A stretch of DNA of 6,497 nucleotides from Ignavibacteria bacterium UBA6906 (GCA_002451155.1 DKBG01000091.1:1-6497); one strand, 5' to 3'; shown: positions 1 to 6,393, counted from the first letter of the stretch. Program-made: numbers and translations. Notes: generated by a model from the letters alone, not told the origin.

Positions 1-909
1 TTCAACTCCCGAATCGGCGGGGATCGGGAATTTCGGCATATGCATCTTCTTCAGGTCGAGCTGGAGATTGCACTTTTCCGCAATCTCGAGGGTCGAGGAA
101 ATGGCTTCCGGGTATTCTCGAAATAACTCGGCCATCTCCGCACTTGATTTGAAGTAAGCCTGATCGGTCTGATATCGAAGCTTTGAATAATCCGGCGTAT
201 TCGTGCTGCTTGCGTCCGGGATGAGCAGCATGATGTTATGAGGGACTGCGTGCTCGTGTTTGAGGTAGTGGACATCATTGGTGGCCACGAGCTTGAGGCC
301 GAGCTCTCTGGCCAGCCGCGGCGCCTTCTGGCGGATCAGATCCTCCCGTTCGATGCCATGGTTCTGGATCTCGATGTAGAAATCCTCGCCGAAAATGTCC
401 TTGTAAATTTCCGCCGCCGCATACGCTTCCGTGTCGTTTCCGGCCGCCAGGTGCGCGGAGACCACGCCTCCGGCACAGGCCGATGTGGCCAGGAGCCCGT
501 CCCGGTGCTTCCGGAGGATTTCGGTGTCAAGCCGGGGTTTGTAGTAATACCCTTCAATATGGCCAAGGGAACTCAGCTTGATGAGATTGCGGTAGCCAGT
601 CTCGTCCCTGGCAAGCAGCAGGAGATGGTGGTAGGCAGCCCTTCGTCCCCCGGACTCGACGGTCTGACTGCTCCGGTCGAACCGGCTTCCCCTGGTCACA
701 ATATAGGCTTCCATTCCCACGATCGGCTTAACGCCTGCTTTTTGCGCCTTCTTGTAGAATTCGATCGCCCCGAACATAACCCCGTGATCGGTCAGGGCAA
801 CCGCAGGCATCCCGTTGTCAACCGCGGCCTGGATGAGGTCATCGATCCGGCAGGCGCCGTCCAGGAGACTGTAGTGAGAGTGATTGTGGATGTGGACGAA
901 CTGAGGCAT
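1..909 (-). CDS. dnaE: DNA polymerase III subunit alpha, N-terminal PHP domain (partial, cut by window edge)
   Basis: This is the catalytic subunit of the replicative DNA polymerase; only the first 303 codons are present, and the frame is still open at base 1. The protein begins MPQFVHIHNHSHYSLLDG, the standard start of the DnaE PHP domain, so ATG at 907-909 is the start: the first family motif begins at residue 4, and the next Met is residue 34. PHP landmarks follow: ALTDHG (38-43), KPIVGMEAY (61-69), YHHLLLLA (93-100), TSACAGGVVS (142-151) and ATNDVHYL (209-216). The nine metal ligands known from PHP-type DnaE proteins all have counterparts: H8, H10, D17, H42, E67, H95, C145, D212 and H214. 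This predicts an active PHP nuclease, i.e. intrinsic 3'-5' proofreading. The polymerase palm, fingers and C-terminal domains lie outside the window. No Shine-Dalgarno is visible. A paralogous PolC or error-prone DnaE2 is less likely, because the PHP domain starts right at the N-terminus and is intact. Confidence 0.96.
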   Translation of the reverse strand, partial: MPQFVHIHNHSHYSLLDGACRIDDLIQAAVDNGMPAVALTDHGVMFGAIEFYKKAQKAGVKPIVGMEAYIVTRGSRFDRSSQTVESGGRRAAYHHLLLLARDETGYRNLIKLSSLGHIEGYYYKPRLDTEILRKHRDGLLATSACAGGVVSAHLAAGNDTEAYAAAEIYKDIFGEDFYIEIQNHGIEREDLIRQKAPRLARELGLKLVATNDVHYLKHEHAVPHNIMLLIPDASSTNTPDYSKLRYQTDQAYFKSSAEMAELFREYPEAISSTLEIAEKCNLQLDLKKMHMPKFPIPADSGVE

Positions 910-914
910 GGAAA

Positions 915-943
915 ATTCTAGCCAGGCGCTTCCCGAAAAGCAA
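915..943 (-). promoter_or_regulatory. Putative sigma70-like promoter of dnaE, leaderless geometry
   Basis: Reading the minus strand, TTGCTT (943-938) is followed by a 17-base spacer and TAGAAT (920-915). Both hexamers are good matches to the sigma70 consensus with ideal spacing. Only five bases (TTTCC) separate the -10 hexamer from the dnaE ATG, so transcription would start at or within a base or two of the start codon. That implies a leaderless mRNA, consistent with the absence of a ribosome binding site. Prediction from sequence only. Confidence 0.5.
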
Positions 944-953
944 GAGCAAGCGC
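926..953. repeat. Inverted repeat flanking the dnaE -35 element
   Basis: Perfect 6-base arms GCGCTT (926-931) and AAGCGC (948-953) are separated by 16 bases. The -35 hexamer (938-943) sits between them, so the arms are placed where a dimeric regulator could block or aid RNA polymerase. Arms this short in a GC-rich region can occur by chance. Confidence 0.25.
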
Positions 954-1013
954 GGGGGATTTTTCAACATTCTTTGCAGAGACCGAGGTGGAAATCTTCG
1001 GACTCACTTCACA

Positions 1014-1028
1014 CCGGGTTGCGCCCGG
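1014..1028 (-). other. Small GC hairpin between aldehyde dehydrogenase and dnaE
   Basis: CCGGG (1014-1018) and CCCGG (1024-1028) can pair around a 5-base loop, about 50 bases past the aldehyde dehydrogenase stop. In the minus-strand transcript it is followed by TGTGAAG and not by a U-tract, so it is not a standard intrinsic terminator. The rest of the 168-base gap (910..1077) holds the dnaE promoter-like sequence and nothing else I can name. Confidence 0.25.
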
Positions 1029-1077
1029 CCGTGTCAACCTCTTGCTGCCATGTCGACAATGCGCTGAACGCTCAGGA

Positions 1078-2517
1078 TTATTCTCTGGCGCTCTCGAGAA
1101 TATTCAGGCCGAGGAGTTTCATCTCCGTCATTTCTTCGATGGCATAGAGAATACCCTCTCGGCCAAAGCCAGAATCTTTCACTCCTCCGTACGGCATATG
1201 GTCAATGCGGTAGGTGGGGACATCATTAATCATCACTCCACCCACTTCGAGGCGCTCAAACGCATACATCGCGTTGGCGAGCGAGTTTGTAAATACTCCG
1301 GCTTGCAGGCCAAATCGAGAATCATTGACCTTCGCGACCGCCTCCTGGAACGTCACAAAGGGCTCAAGGCTGACCAGAGGGGCAAAAACTTCCTGTGCAC
1401 AGACACTCATTTGAGCGCGCACATCCACCAGAACCGTCGGCTCCAGAAACGCCCCCGTCCTCTTCCCCCCGCACAGAATTCTTGCGCCTTCCCCCTCAGC
1501 ATCGCGTATCCAGCCCTCCACCTGCCGCGCGGCCTGCTCCGAGATCATCGGTCCGACGACCGTCTTGTCATTGGAAGGGTCCCCTGTGACAACCGAGCGT
1601 GAGAGACTGACGAATGCGTCCTGAAATTTGCCAAAGACCGATTCATGGATGAAGATCCGTTGGACCGATATGCAGGACTGTCCTGCTATTCCGTAGGCAC
1701 CTGTCAGAATCCTGGGGAGGGCGTACGAGAGGTCGGCGTCCCTGTCAATTATTACTCCGGCATTGCCGCCAAGTTCGAGCACGACCTTCTTTTTTCCCGC
1801 CCGCTTTTTTAAGTCCCAGCCGACCGGGGGACTACCTGTGAAGCTTATAAGCTTAATTCGTTCATCTTCAACGAGTTGACTGGATTCTCCTGAGAGACAG
1901 GGTACGACGTTGAACGCTCCCTTGGGAAGGTCCGTCTTGTCGATAATCTCAGCCAGGGCGAGTGCGATCAGCGGAGCATTGGATGAGGGCTTCAGAATCA
2001 GCGTGTTACCCGCCGCTATAGCCGGTGCTACTTTGTGCGCGACCAGGTTCAGCGGAAAATTGAACGGAGTAATCGCGGAGACGGGGCCGAGGGGGAATCG
2101 GCGCACTATTCCGATCCTCTTTCCGGCGTTTGGGGCCAGGTCCAGCGGGATGATATCGCCGCCAATCCGCTTGGCCTCTTCCCCCGCCGTCAGAAATGTG
2201 AACACGCACCGTTCAACTTCAAGCCGGGCTGCCTGAATCGGTTTCCCGATTTCAGTGGAAATCAACCGGCCCAGTATCTCCTTCCGTGCGGCGACCTCGC
2301 GGCTGATCGAGAAGAGGATCTCAGATCGTTGCAGCGAAGAGAGGCTTCTGGTGAATTCGAATGCATCCGTCGCCGCCGTGATCGCATCGTTGATGACTGC
2401 AGGAGAGGCCTGGTATACTTCCCCAATCGTCTTCCCCGAGAACGGATTTGTGACCGGCCTCGAAACAGACGACACATGCCATTGGCCGTTCACATAGAAT
2501 TTCGAGACTTCTACCAT
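1078..2517 (-). CDS. NAD(P)-dependent aldehyde dehydrogenase (lactaldehyde / succinate-semialdehyde dehydrogenase-like)
   Basis: This is a soluble cytoplasmic enzyme of the ALDH superfamily that oxidises an aldehyde to its acid using NAD+ or NADP+. It is full length at 479 residues. Visible landmarks are ITPFNFPLN (149-157, with N153, the oxyanion residue), LKPSSNAPL (175-183, K176), FTGSPPVG (226-233), the general base E248 in LELGGN, the nucleophile C282 in GQSC, and EVFAP (376-380). The C-terminal oligomerisation segment HMPYGGVKDSGFGREG spans 440-455. That ending resembles the lactaldehyde dehydrogenase and y4uC-like ALDH branch, but the natural substrate cannot be fixed from sequence. 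Position 179 is Ser where NAD+-specific members usually have Glu, which hints at NADP+ use. Translation starts at ATG 2515-2517, only 7 bases after the proS stop, so the two genes are probably co-transcribed and perhaps translationally coupled. No clear Shine-Dalgarno is present. Confidence 0.94.
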   Translation of the reverse strand: MVEVSKFYVNGQWHVSSVSRPVTNPFSGKTIGEVYQASPAVINDAITAATDAFEFTRSLSSLQRSEILFSISREVAARKEILGRLISTEIGKPIQAARLEVERCVFTFLTAGEEAKRIGGDIIPLDLAPNAGKRIGIVRRFPLGPVSAITPFNFPLNLVAHKVAPAIAAGNTLILKPSSNAPLIALALAEIIDKTDLPKGAFNVVPCLSGESSQLVEDERIKLISFTGSPPVGWDLKKRAGKKKVVLELGGNAGVIIDRDADLSYALPRILTGAYGIAGQSCISVQRIFIHESVFGKFQDAFVSLSRSVVTGDPSNDKTVVGPMISEQAARQVEGWIRDAEGEGARILCGGKRTGAFLEPTVLVDVRAQMSVCAQEVFAPLVSLEPFVTFQEAVAKVNDSRFGLQAGVFTNSLANAMYAFERLEVGGVMINDVPTYRIDHMPYGGVKDSGFGREGILYAIEEMTEMKLLGLNILESARE

Positions 2518-2524
2518 GGGTGTC

Positions 2525-4216
2525 TTACACGAGTAGTTGCTGTATTTTTCCGATCGCCGATTCCAGCTCCACCAGAGTTCGATCCCCCGTCCTCCGCTCC
2601 TTGATTTCGATCTTCCCGGCTGCCAGATTCTTCTCCCCGACGATCACCTGGAACGGCATCCCGAGCAGATCGGCATCCTTGAACTTGAATCCCGGGCTGA
2701 TGTCCTTTCGATCATCAAAGAGGACTTCAACTCCATCCTCTACAAGCAGACTATACAGCCGTTCGGCAGTGTCCACTACCTCTTTGCTGCGAGAGCCGAC
2801 CGTTATCAGATGGATCTGGAAGGGCGCGATGGCCTTGTCCCAGATGATGCCGTCCCCGTCATGGTTCTGCTCGATATGACAGGCAACGATGCGCTCGATG
2901 CCGATGCCGTAGCTTCCCATGATGACCGGCAGCTCTTTGCCGTTTTCGTCCAGAAATCTTGCCCCCAACGCATCCGAGTACTTTGTGCCGAGTTTGAAGA
3001 TGTGTCCAAGCTCAACCCCTTTTACAATCTTCAACCTGCTTGTCCCGTTCGGGCTCGTCTCGCCCTCCCGAACTGTCCGGAGATCATGATATCCCTCAAT
3101 TGCGCAATCTCTCGCGAGGTCGATATGCATCAGGTGGTAATCGTTCTTGTTTGCTCCGCTGATGAGTTCATTGGCTCCTTCAAGTCTCTTATCGGCGAGT
3201 ATTCTGAATCCGCGAAGCCCGACCGGACCAATTGACCCCGTGTCCGCCCCTGTCAGTTGCAGGAGCCGTTCCGGTTCGATCGGCCGGACCTCAGCCCCCA
3301 TGACCGACATGAGCTTCGACTCGTTCAGTTCATCGTTCCCCATCATCAGAACAAGAACCGGCTCTTCCCCGGCCCAGTATACGACTGACTTTGCCAGCCT
3401 GGATTCATCCACTGAAAGGAACGCAGCGAGCTGGTCAATTGTCTTCACGTTTGGCGTGTGGATCTCGGCACAGGCCTCGGCGTTGGGAGAGCGTTTCGCT
3501 TGGTCCACGAGTGATGTCGCAACCTCCAGATTCGCCGCATAGCTCCCATCCTCAGCAAGAGCCACGACATCCTCGCCCGCGTCAGATTCGATCATGAACT
3601 CCTGTGAAGCAGATCCTCCCATGGCACCGCTCGACGCTCCAACAACGAAGAAGTTGAGCCCACATCTCGAAAAAATGTTCCTGTACGCCTGCGCGTGGAG
3701 GTCGTATCCCCTGTCCAGACCTTCCCATGTGGCATCAAGCGTGTAGCTGTCTTTCATGATAAACTGTCGACCCCTGAGCACACCCGAGCGGGGCCGGGGC
3801 TCATTCCGGAATTTCGTCTGAATCTGGTACCAGATCTGGGGCAGGTCCTTGTAGGAGGCGATATGGTTTTTCGCCAGCCAGGCCACCACCTCCTCGTGCG
3901 TGGGCGCGAGGACGAGAGGTCGGTTCTTGAGATGAAAGAGATTGTCCCCGAATGCCTTCACGCGCCCGGTTTCCTCCCAGAGTTCCACCGGGTTCAGGGC
4001 TGGATAATAGAACTCCTGCCCCCCGATGCGATCCATTTCCTCCCGCACGACCTGCATGACTTTCAGCATGACCCTCTGCCCGAGAGGGAGCCAGCAGTAG
4101 ATCCCGGACGATAATCCACGAATCATGCCCGCTCGCACCATCAGCTGGTGGCTTGCAATGACTGCATCATTTGGGGTTTCTTTGACCGTGGGGACAAAAT
4201 AGCTGCTGAGTCGCAT
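2525..4216 (-). CDS. proS: Prolyl-tRNA synthetase, bacterial type with editing domain
   Basis: This class II aminoacyl-tRNA synthetase charges tRNA-Pro with proline in the cytoplasm. At 563 residues it matches the usual 560-575 of the bacterial form. Domains in order: motif 1 and dimer interface (about 28-85, GIYCWLPLG at 38-46); APTHEE (104-109); motif 2 with FRNE (136-139) and the RPRSGVLRGRQFIMKDSY stretch (141-158); an inserted YbaK-like editing domain (about 225-390) that hydrolyses Ala-tRNA-Pro; motif 3 GSYGIGIER (434-442); and the C-terminal anticodon-binding domain (about 465-563). The editing insert keeps a lysine (K276 in AKSVVYW), GSIGPVGL (327-334) and a GxxxxxxH segment ending at H361, which align with the E. 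coli editing site, so proofreading is likely intact. The ATG at 4214-4216 begins MRLSSYFVPTVKETP, a standard family N-terminus. The gene is followed after 7 bases by the aldehyde dehydrogenase. No strong ribosome binding site is seen. Confidence 0.97.
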   Translation of the reverse strand: MRLSSYFVPTVKETPNDAVIASHQLMVRAGMIRGLSSGIYCWLPLGQRVMLKVMQVVREEMDRIGGQEFYYPALNPVELWEETGRVKAFGDNLFHLKNRPLVLAPTHEEVVAWLAKNHIASYKDLPQIWYQIQTKFRNEPRPRSGVLRGRQFIMKDSYTLDATWEGLDRGYDLHAQAYRNIFSRCGLNFFVVGASSGAMGGSASQEFMIESDAGEDVVALAEDGSYAANLEVATSLVDQAKRSPNAEACAEIHTPNVKTIDQLAAFLSVDESRLAKSVVYWAGEEPVLVLMMGNDELNESKLMSVMGAEVRPIEPERLLQLTGADTGSIGPVGLRGFRILADKRLEGANELISGANKNDYHLMHIDLARDCAIEGYHDLRTVREGETSPNGTSRLKIVKGVELGHIFKLGTKYSDALGARFLDENGKELPVIMGSYGIGIERIVACHIEQNHDGDGIIWDKAIAPFQIHLITVGSRSKEVVDTAERLYSLLVEDGVEVLFDDRKDISPGFKFKDADLLGMPFQVIVGEKNLAAGKIEIKERRTGDRTLVELESAIGKIQQLLV

Positions 4217-4261
4217 GGGGCAGAAGGCTCTTTCGGTGTGGAATGGGTGGAAAACCTCTCC

Positions 4262-4290
4262 AAATTAGCGAATTTCGGGGAGAGAATCCA
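4262..4290 (-). promoter_or_regulatory. Weak candidate promoter for proS-aldehyde dehydrogenase
   Basis: On the minus strand TAATTT (4267-4262) is an acceptable -10. It is followed by G, giving TAATTTG, which is close to the Bacteroidota -7 element TAnnTTTG. Seventeen bases upstream is TGGATT, a poor -35. The predicted start would leave a leader of about 40 bases before the proS ATG. It is the best candidate in the 101-base gap but weakly supported. Confidence 0.22.
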
Positions 4291-4303
4291 CTCACCCCCC
4301 GAA
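4274..4303. repeat. Inverted repeat in the acyl-CoA synthetase / proS gap
   Basis: Perfect 7-base arms TTCGGGG (4274-4280) and CCCCGAA (4297-4303) are separated by 16 bases. It follows the acyl-CoA synthetase stop and overlaps the weak proS promoter. In the minus-strand RNA a 7-bp GC-rich stem could form, followed by AUU and not a U-run. It could weaken read-through, protect an mRNA end or serve as an operator; the sequence does not decide between these. Confidence 0.35.
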
Positions 4304-4308
4304 CCGCT

Positions 4309-4325
4309 CCGGCCAATTCAGCCGG
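4309..4325 (-). other. Hairpin overlapping the acyl-CoA synthetase stop codon
   Basis: CCGGC (4309-4313) and GCCGG (4321-4325) are perfect 5-base arms around a 7-base loop that contains the TGA stop (4318-4320). Together with the larger repeat just downstream this makes a tandem hairpin region at the 3' end of the gene. There is no U-tract, so it is not a canonical terminator. Confidence 0.25.
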
Positions 4326-6249
4326 TCAGGAGGAGCCGAGACATGGACTCCAGATTCTTCTCATTGACGATTGACTTCCCCGAGGGTGAGTGGAGATGCT
4401 CCAGTCGATCCCTGTATGTTGTCTCGATCCGTCCCCGGACGACTTTCAGGGTGCTGTTCAGGAGTCGGTTCTGTTCTGTGAACGGCTCGTCGAGAACTCC
4501 GATCGCCGCCGGCAACCACCTTTCAGGAAACAGCCCGGACCGCTCTCCTCCCGGCCGATATTCGTCGACTTCCGTCTCGAGCAGGAAGAGCAGGTCCCGG
4601 TGAGTTTGGGCATCATTCATCCCCCGGCCATTCTCTGCTGCCCACTGGCGGAGGCCTTCGCGGTTCGGAACCAGAAGGGCCACCGTGTAGGGAGACTGGC
4701 TGTTGTGGAGAACCATCTGGTCTATATAGGCGGACCCGTCGATGATGGTCTCTTCGATCCCCTCCGGGGAGTATTTCTCGCCATCGTGGCCGATGAGAAG
4801 ACTCTTCTCCCGTCCGAGCACATAGAGATACCCTTCTGCGTCGAGGTATCCCAGGTCACCTGTATACAGCCAGCCATTACGGACCGCGACAGCGGTCGCC
4901 GTTTCGTTCTTCCAGTACCCGGCCATGACATTTTCCCCCCGCACGACGATCTCGCCTCCTCTCCCCGGCGGCAACGCGTTCCCCGATTCATCGCAGATCT
5001 TCACCTCAAGGTCCGGGACTATCCTGCCGGACGAGCCGAGCTTGTGATGGCGCGGTGTATTCGCGGAGATCACCGGCGCCGCTTCGGTCAAGCCGTACCC
5101 CTGGTACATTGGGATTCCGATCGCATAGAAAAACCGCTGCAGGTCGATATCGAGGAGTGCGCCTCCGCCGATGAAGTACTCAAGCCGGCCTCCGAAATTC
5201 TCCCGGATCTTCTTGAACAGAATATGATCGAACAGGGTCAGCACCGGTTTCAGAAGAGCTTTCCACCCGTTCCCCCGGTTCCATCCGTCGGCGTTGTAGA
5301 TCATCTGGACTCGCAATCCCCACCGGAACAGCGTCGCCGGGAGCCGTCCCTTGTTCCTGATCGCGCCCTCGATCCCCTTTTTGAAATTCTTCGCCAGGGC
5401 GGGAACACTGAGCAAGAGTGTCGGTCTCACTTCGCGAATGTTGGCGGGCACGTTTCTCAGCGTCTCGAGCGGGGATTTCCCCTGCTGGACGCAGGCAAAG
5501 GCGCCGCCCGTGCTCGACAGCGCATAGATCCCGCACGTATGCGCGAACGCGTGGTCCCACGGGAGAAGGAGCAGCGTAACCGCCGTCGGGGGGAGCGGGT
5601 ACATTGCCGTGCTCTGCGCAATGTTTGCGGTGTAATTGCGGTGTGTCAGGACAATCCCCTTCGGATCAGCCACGGTTCCGGAGGTGTAGCAGATGTTTGC
5701 GGGATCACTTTCCGTCACTGTGCGCCATCGCTGTGCAAACAGGTCACGGTTCGCCTTGAGCCATGCTACGCCTTCGCGCATGATGGATTCAACGCTACGT
5801 TCCCCCGGCATTTCTCCCACCTCTGCATCAAAGAGAATGAGGTGCTTCACGAGGGGGAGCCGGGACTTCAAGGCCCGGATCGTAGACAGGCGGACACGCG
5901 AGACGATGACCGCGCTGCACTCCGCATGACTGAGCCGGAACTCGAGATCCGCGGGCTCCTCAATTTTGATCGACAAAGGAACATTGATCGCTCCGCAGTA
6001 AAGAATTCCCAGCTCCGCAATCACCCATTCTTTCCGGCCTTCTGAGATTAACGCGACCCGGTCACCCCGGGCAATACCGAGTTCCATAAGTCCAGCTGCG
6101 AATGCGTGAACGGATTTCCTCACGTCCTCGTAGGTCGAGCCGATGTAGGAACCCTCCTGTTTTTCCCAGATCTGAACATTGTCGCTGAACTTCCGCACGC
6201 TTTCCTCAAACAGCCAGGGTATTGTCCGCGATGAGAGATGGTGTGCCAT
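4318..6249 (-). CDS. Long-chain fatty acyl-CoA synthetase / AMP-binding ligase (COG1022 type)
   Basis: This ANL-superfamily enzyme adenylates a fatty acid with ATP and transfers it to CoA, acting in the cytoplasm or at the inner membrane face. It has 643 residues from the chosen start, normal for the family. Landmarks: the P-loop YTSGTVADPKG (188-198), LLPWDHAFAHTCG (228-240), YGLTEAAPVIS (385-395), LYTGD (461-465), GREKSLLIGHDGEKYSPEGIE (479-499) and the C-terminal LLNSTLKVVR (596-605), whose K602 is the likely catalytic lysine. The P-loop has Val-Ala where most members have Thr-Gly, and the hinge after GREK is Ser where Asp or Glu is usual. The start at ATG 6247-6249 gives MAHHLSSRTIPWLFEESV, which matches the family N-terminus. 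An in-frame TTG at 6366 falls inside the promoter -10 and is excluded. ATG at 6307-6309 would add 20 residues unlike the family. Chain-length preference cannot be read from sequence. It probably has its own promoter. Confidence 0.92.
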   Translation of the reverse strand: MAHHLSSRTIPWLFEESVRKFSDNVQIWEKQEGSYIGSTYEDVRKSVHAFAAGLMELGIARGDRVALISEGRKEWVIAELGILYCGAINVPLSIKIEEPADLEFRLSHAECSAVIVSRVRLSTIRALKSRLPLVKHLILFDAEVGEMPGERSVESIMREGVAWLKANRDLFAQRWRTVTESDPANICYTSGTVADPKGIVLTHRNYTANIAQSTAMYPLPPTAVTLLLLPWDHAFAHTCGIYALSSTGGAFACVQQGKSPLETLRNVPANIREVRPTLLLSVPALAKNFKKGIEGAIRNKGRLPATLFRWGLRVQMIYNADGWNRGNGWKALLKPVLTLFDHILFKKIRENFGGRLEYFIGGGALLDIDLQRFFYAIGIPMYQGYGLTEAAPVISANTPRHHKLGSSGRIVPDLEVKICDESGNALPPGRGGEIVVRGENVMAGYWKNETATAVAVRNGWLYTGDLGYLDAEGYLYVLGREKSLLIGHDGEKYSPEGIEETIIDGSAYIDQMVLHNSQSPYTVALLVPNREGLRQWAAENGRGMNDAQTHRDLLFLLETEVDEYRPGGERSGLFPERWLPAAIGVLDEPFTEQNRLLNSTLKVVRGRIETTYRDRLEHLHSPSGKSIVNEKNLESMSRLLLTG

Positions 6250-6333
6250 GAAGGATCGTCCGGGCGGTTGGCAGGTTAGGGGGACAGAAAACGAGAAAGG
6301 CCGCTCCATCCGTGCCTGTGAATCAGGGAGGCG

Positions 6334-6346
6334 GAGAGGCCCTCTC
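6334..6346. promoter_or_regulatory. Palindrome just downstream of the acyl-CoA synthetase start site (candidate operator)
   Basis: GAGAGG (6334-6339), a single central C, and CCTCTC (6341-6346) form a perfect 13-base palindrome about 12-24 bases downstream of the predicted transcription start near 6358. Its position suits a repressor operator; in RNA it could form only a 5-bp stem with a 3-base loop. No binding protein is identified in this window. Confidence 0.35.
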
Positions 6347-6364
6347 AAAGACCGAAACTGAGAC

Positions 6365-6393
6365 AAAATACCTCAGACTCTGACGACAGTCAA
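6365..6393 (-). promoter_or_regulatory. Sigma70-like promoter of the acyl-CoA synthetase gene
   Basis: On the minus strand TTGACT (6393-6388) is followed by exactly 17 bases and TATTTT (6370-6365). The -35 matches consensus at 5 of 6 positions and the -10 at 4 of 6. Transcription would begin near 6358, leaving a leader of about 109 bases to ATG 6249, or about 50 to ATG 6309. The spacer contains an 11-base palindrome, TCAGA-C-TCTGA on the plus strand (6373-6383). The promoter begins 34 bases past the upstream gene's stop, and no intrinsic terminator lies between. Confidence 0.62.

Noticed and set aside
238..921. A 227-codon plus-strand open frame opposite dnaE
   Set aside because: The minus strand encodes an unmistakable DnaE PHP domain; the plus frame has no recognisable motifs.
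1009..1037. A perfect TTGACA (-35) on the minus strand at 1037-1032 as a dnaE promoter
   Set aside because: At 16 to 18 bases downstream there is only GTGTGA or its neighbours, with no acceptable -10; the TTGCTT/TAGAAT pair nearer the gene is better.
910..1077. Intrinsic terminator after the aldehyde dehydrogenase
   Set aside because: The hairpins here are short and none is followed by a U-tract in the minus-strand transcript.
988..1602. A 204-codon plus-strand open frame spanning the dnaE/aldehyde dehydrogenase gap
   Set aside because: Most of it is antisense to the aldehyde dehydrogenase C-terminus; no family resemblance and no ribosome binding site.
2537..3235. A 232-codon plus-strand open frame opposite proS (and other frames in 2520..4114)
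   Set aside because: These are shadows of proS, which is confirmed by all three class II motifs and the editing insert.
4390..6045. A 551-codon open frame on the plus strand opposite the acyl-CoA synthetase
   Set aside because: It is fully antisense to a gene with clear family motifs; its translation shows no recognisable domain and is rich in Arg, Pro, Glu and Asp as expected of a GC-rich shadow frame.
6247..6366. TTG at 6364-6366 as the acyl-CoA synthetase start
   Set aside because: It lies inside the promoter -10 hexamer, and the 39 extra residues are unlike the family N-terminus.
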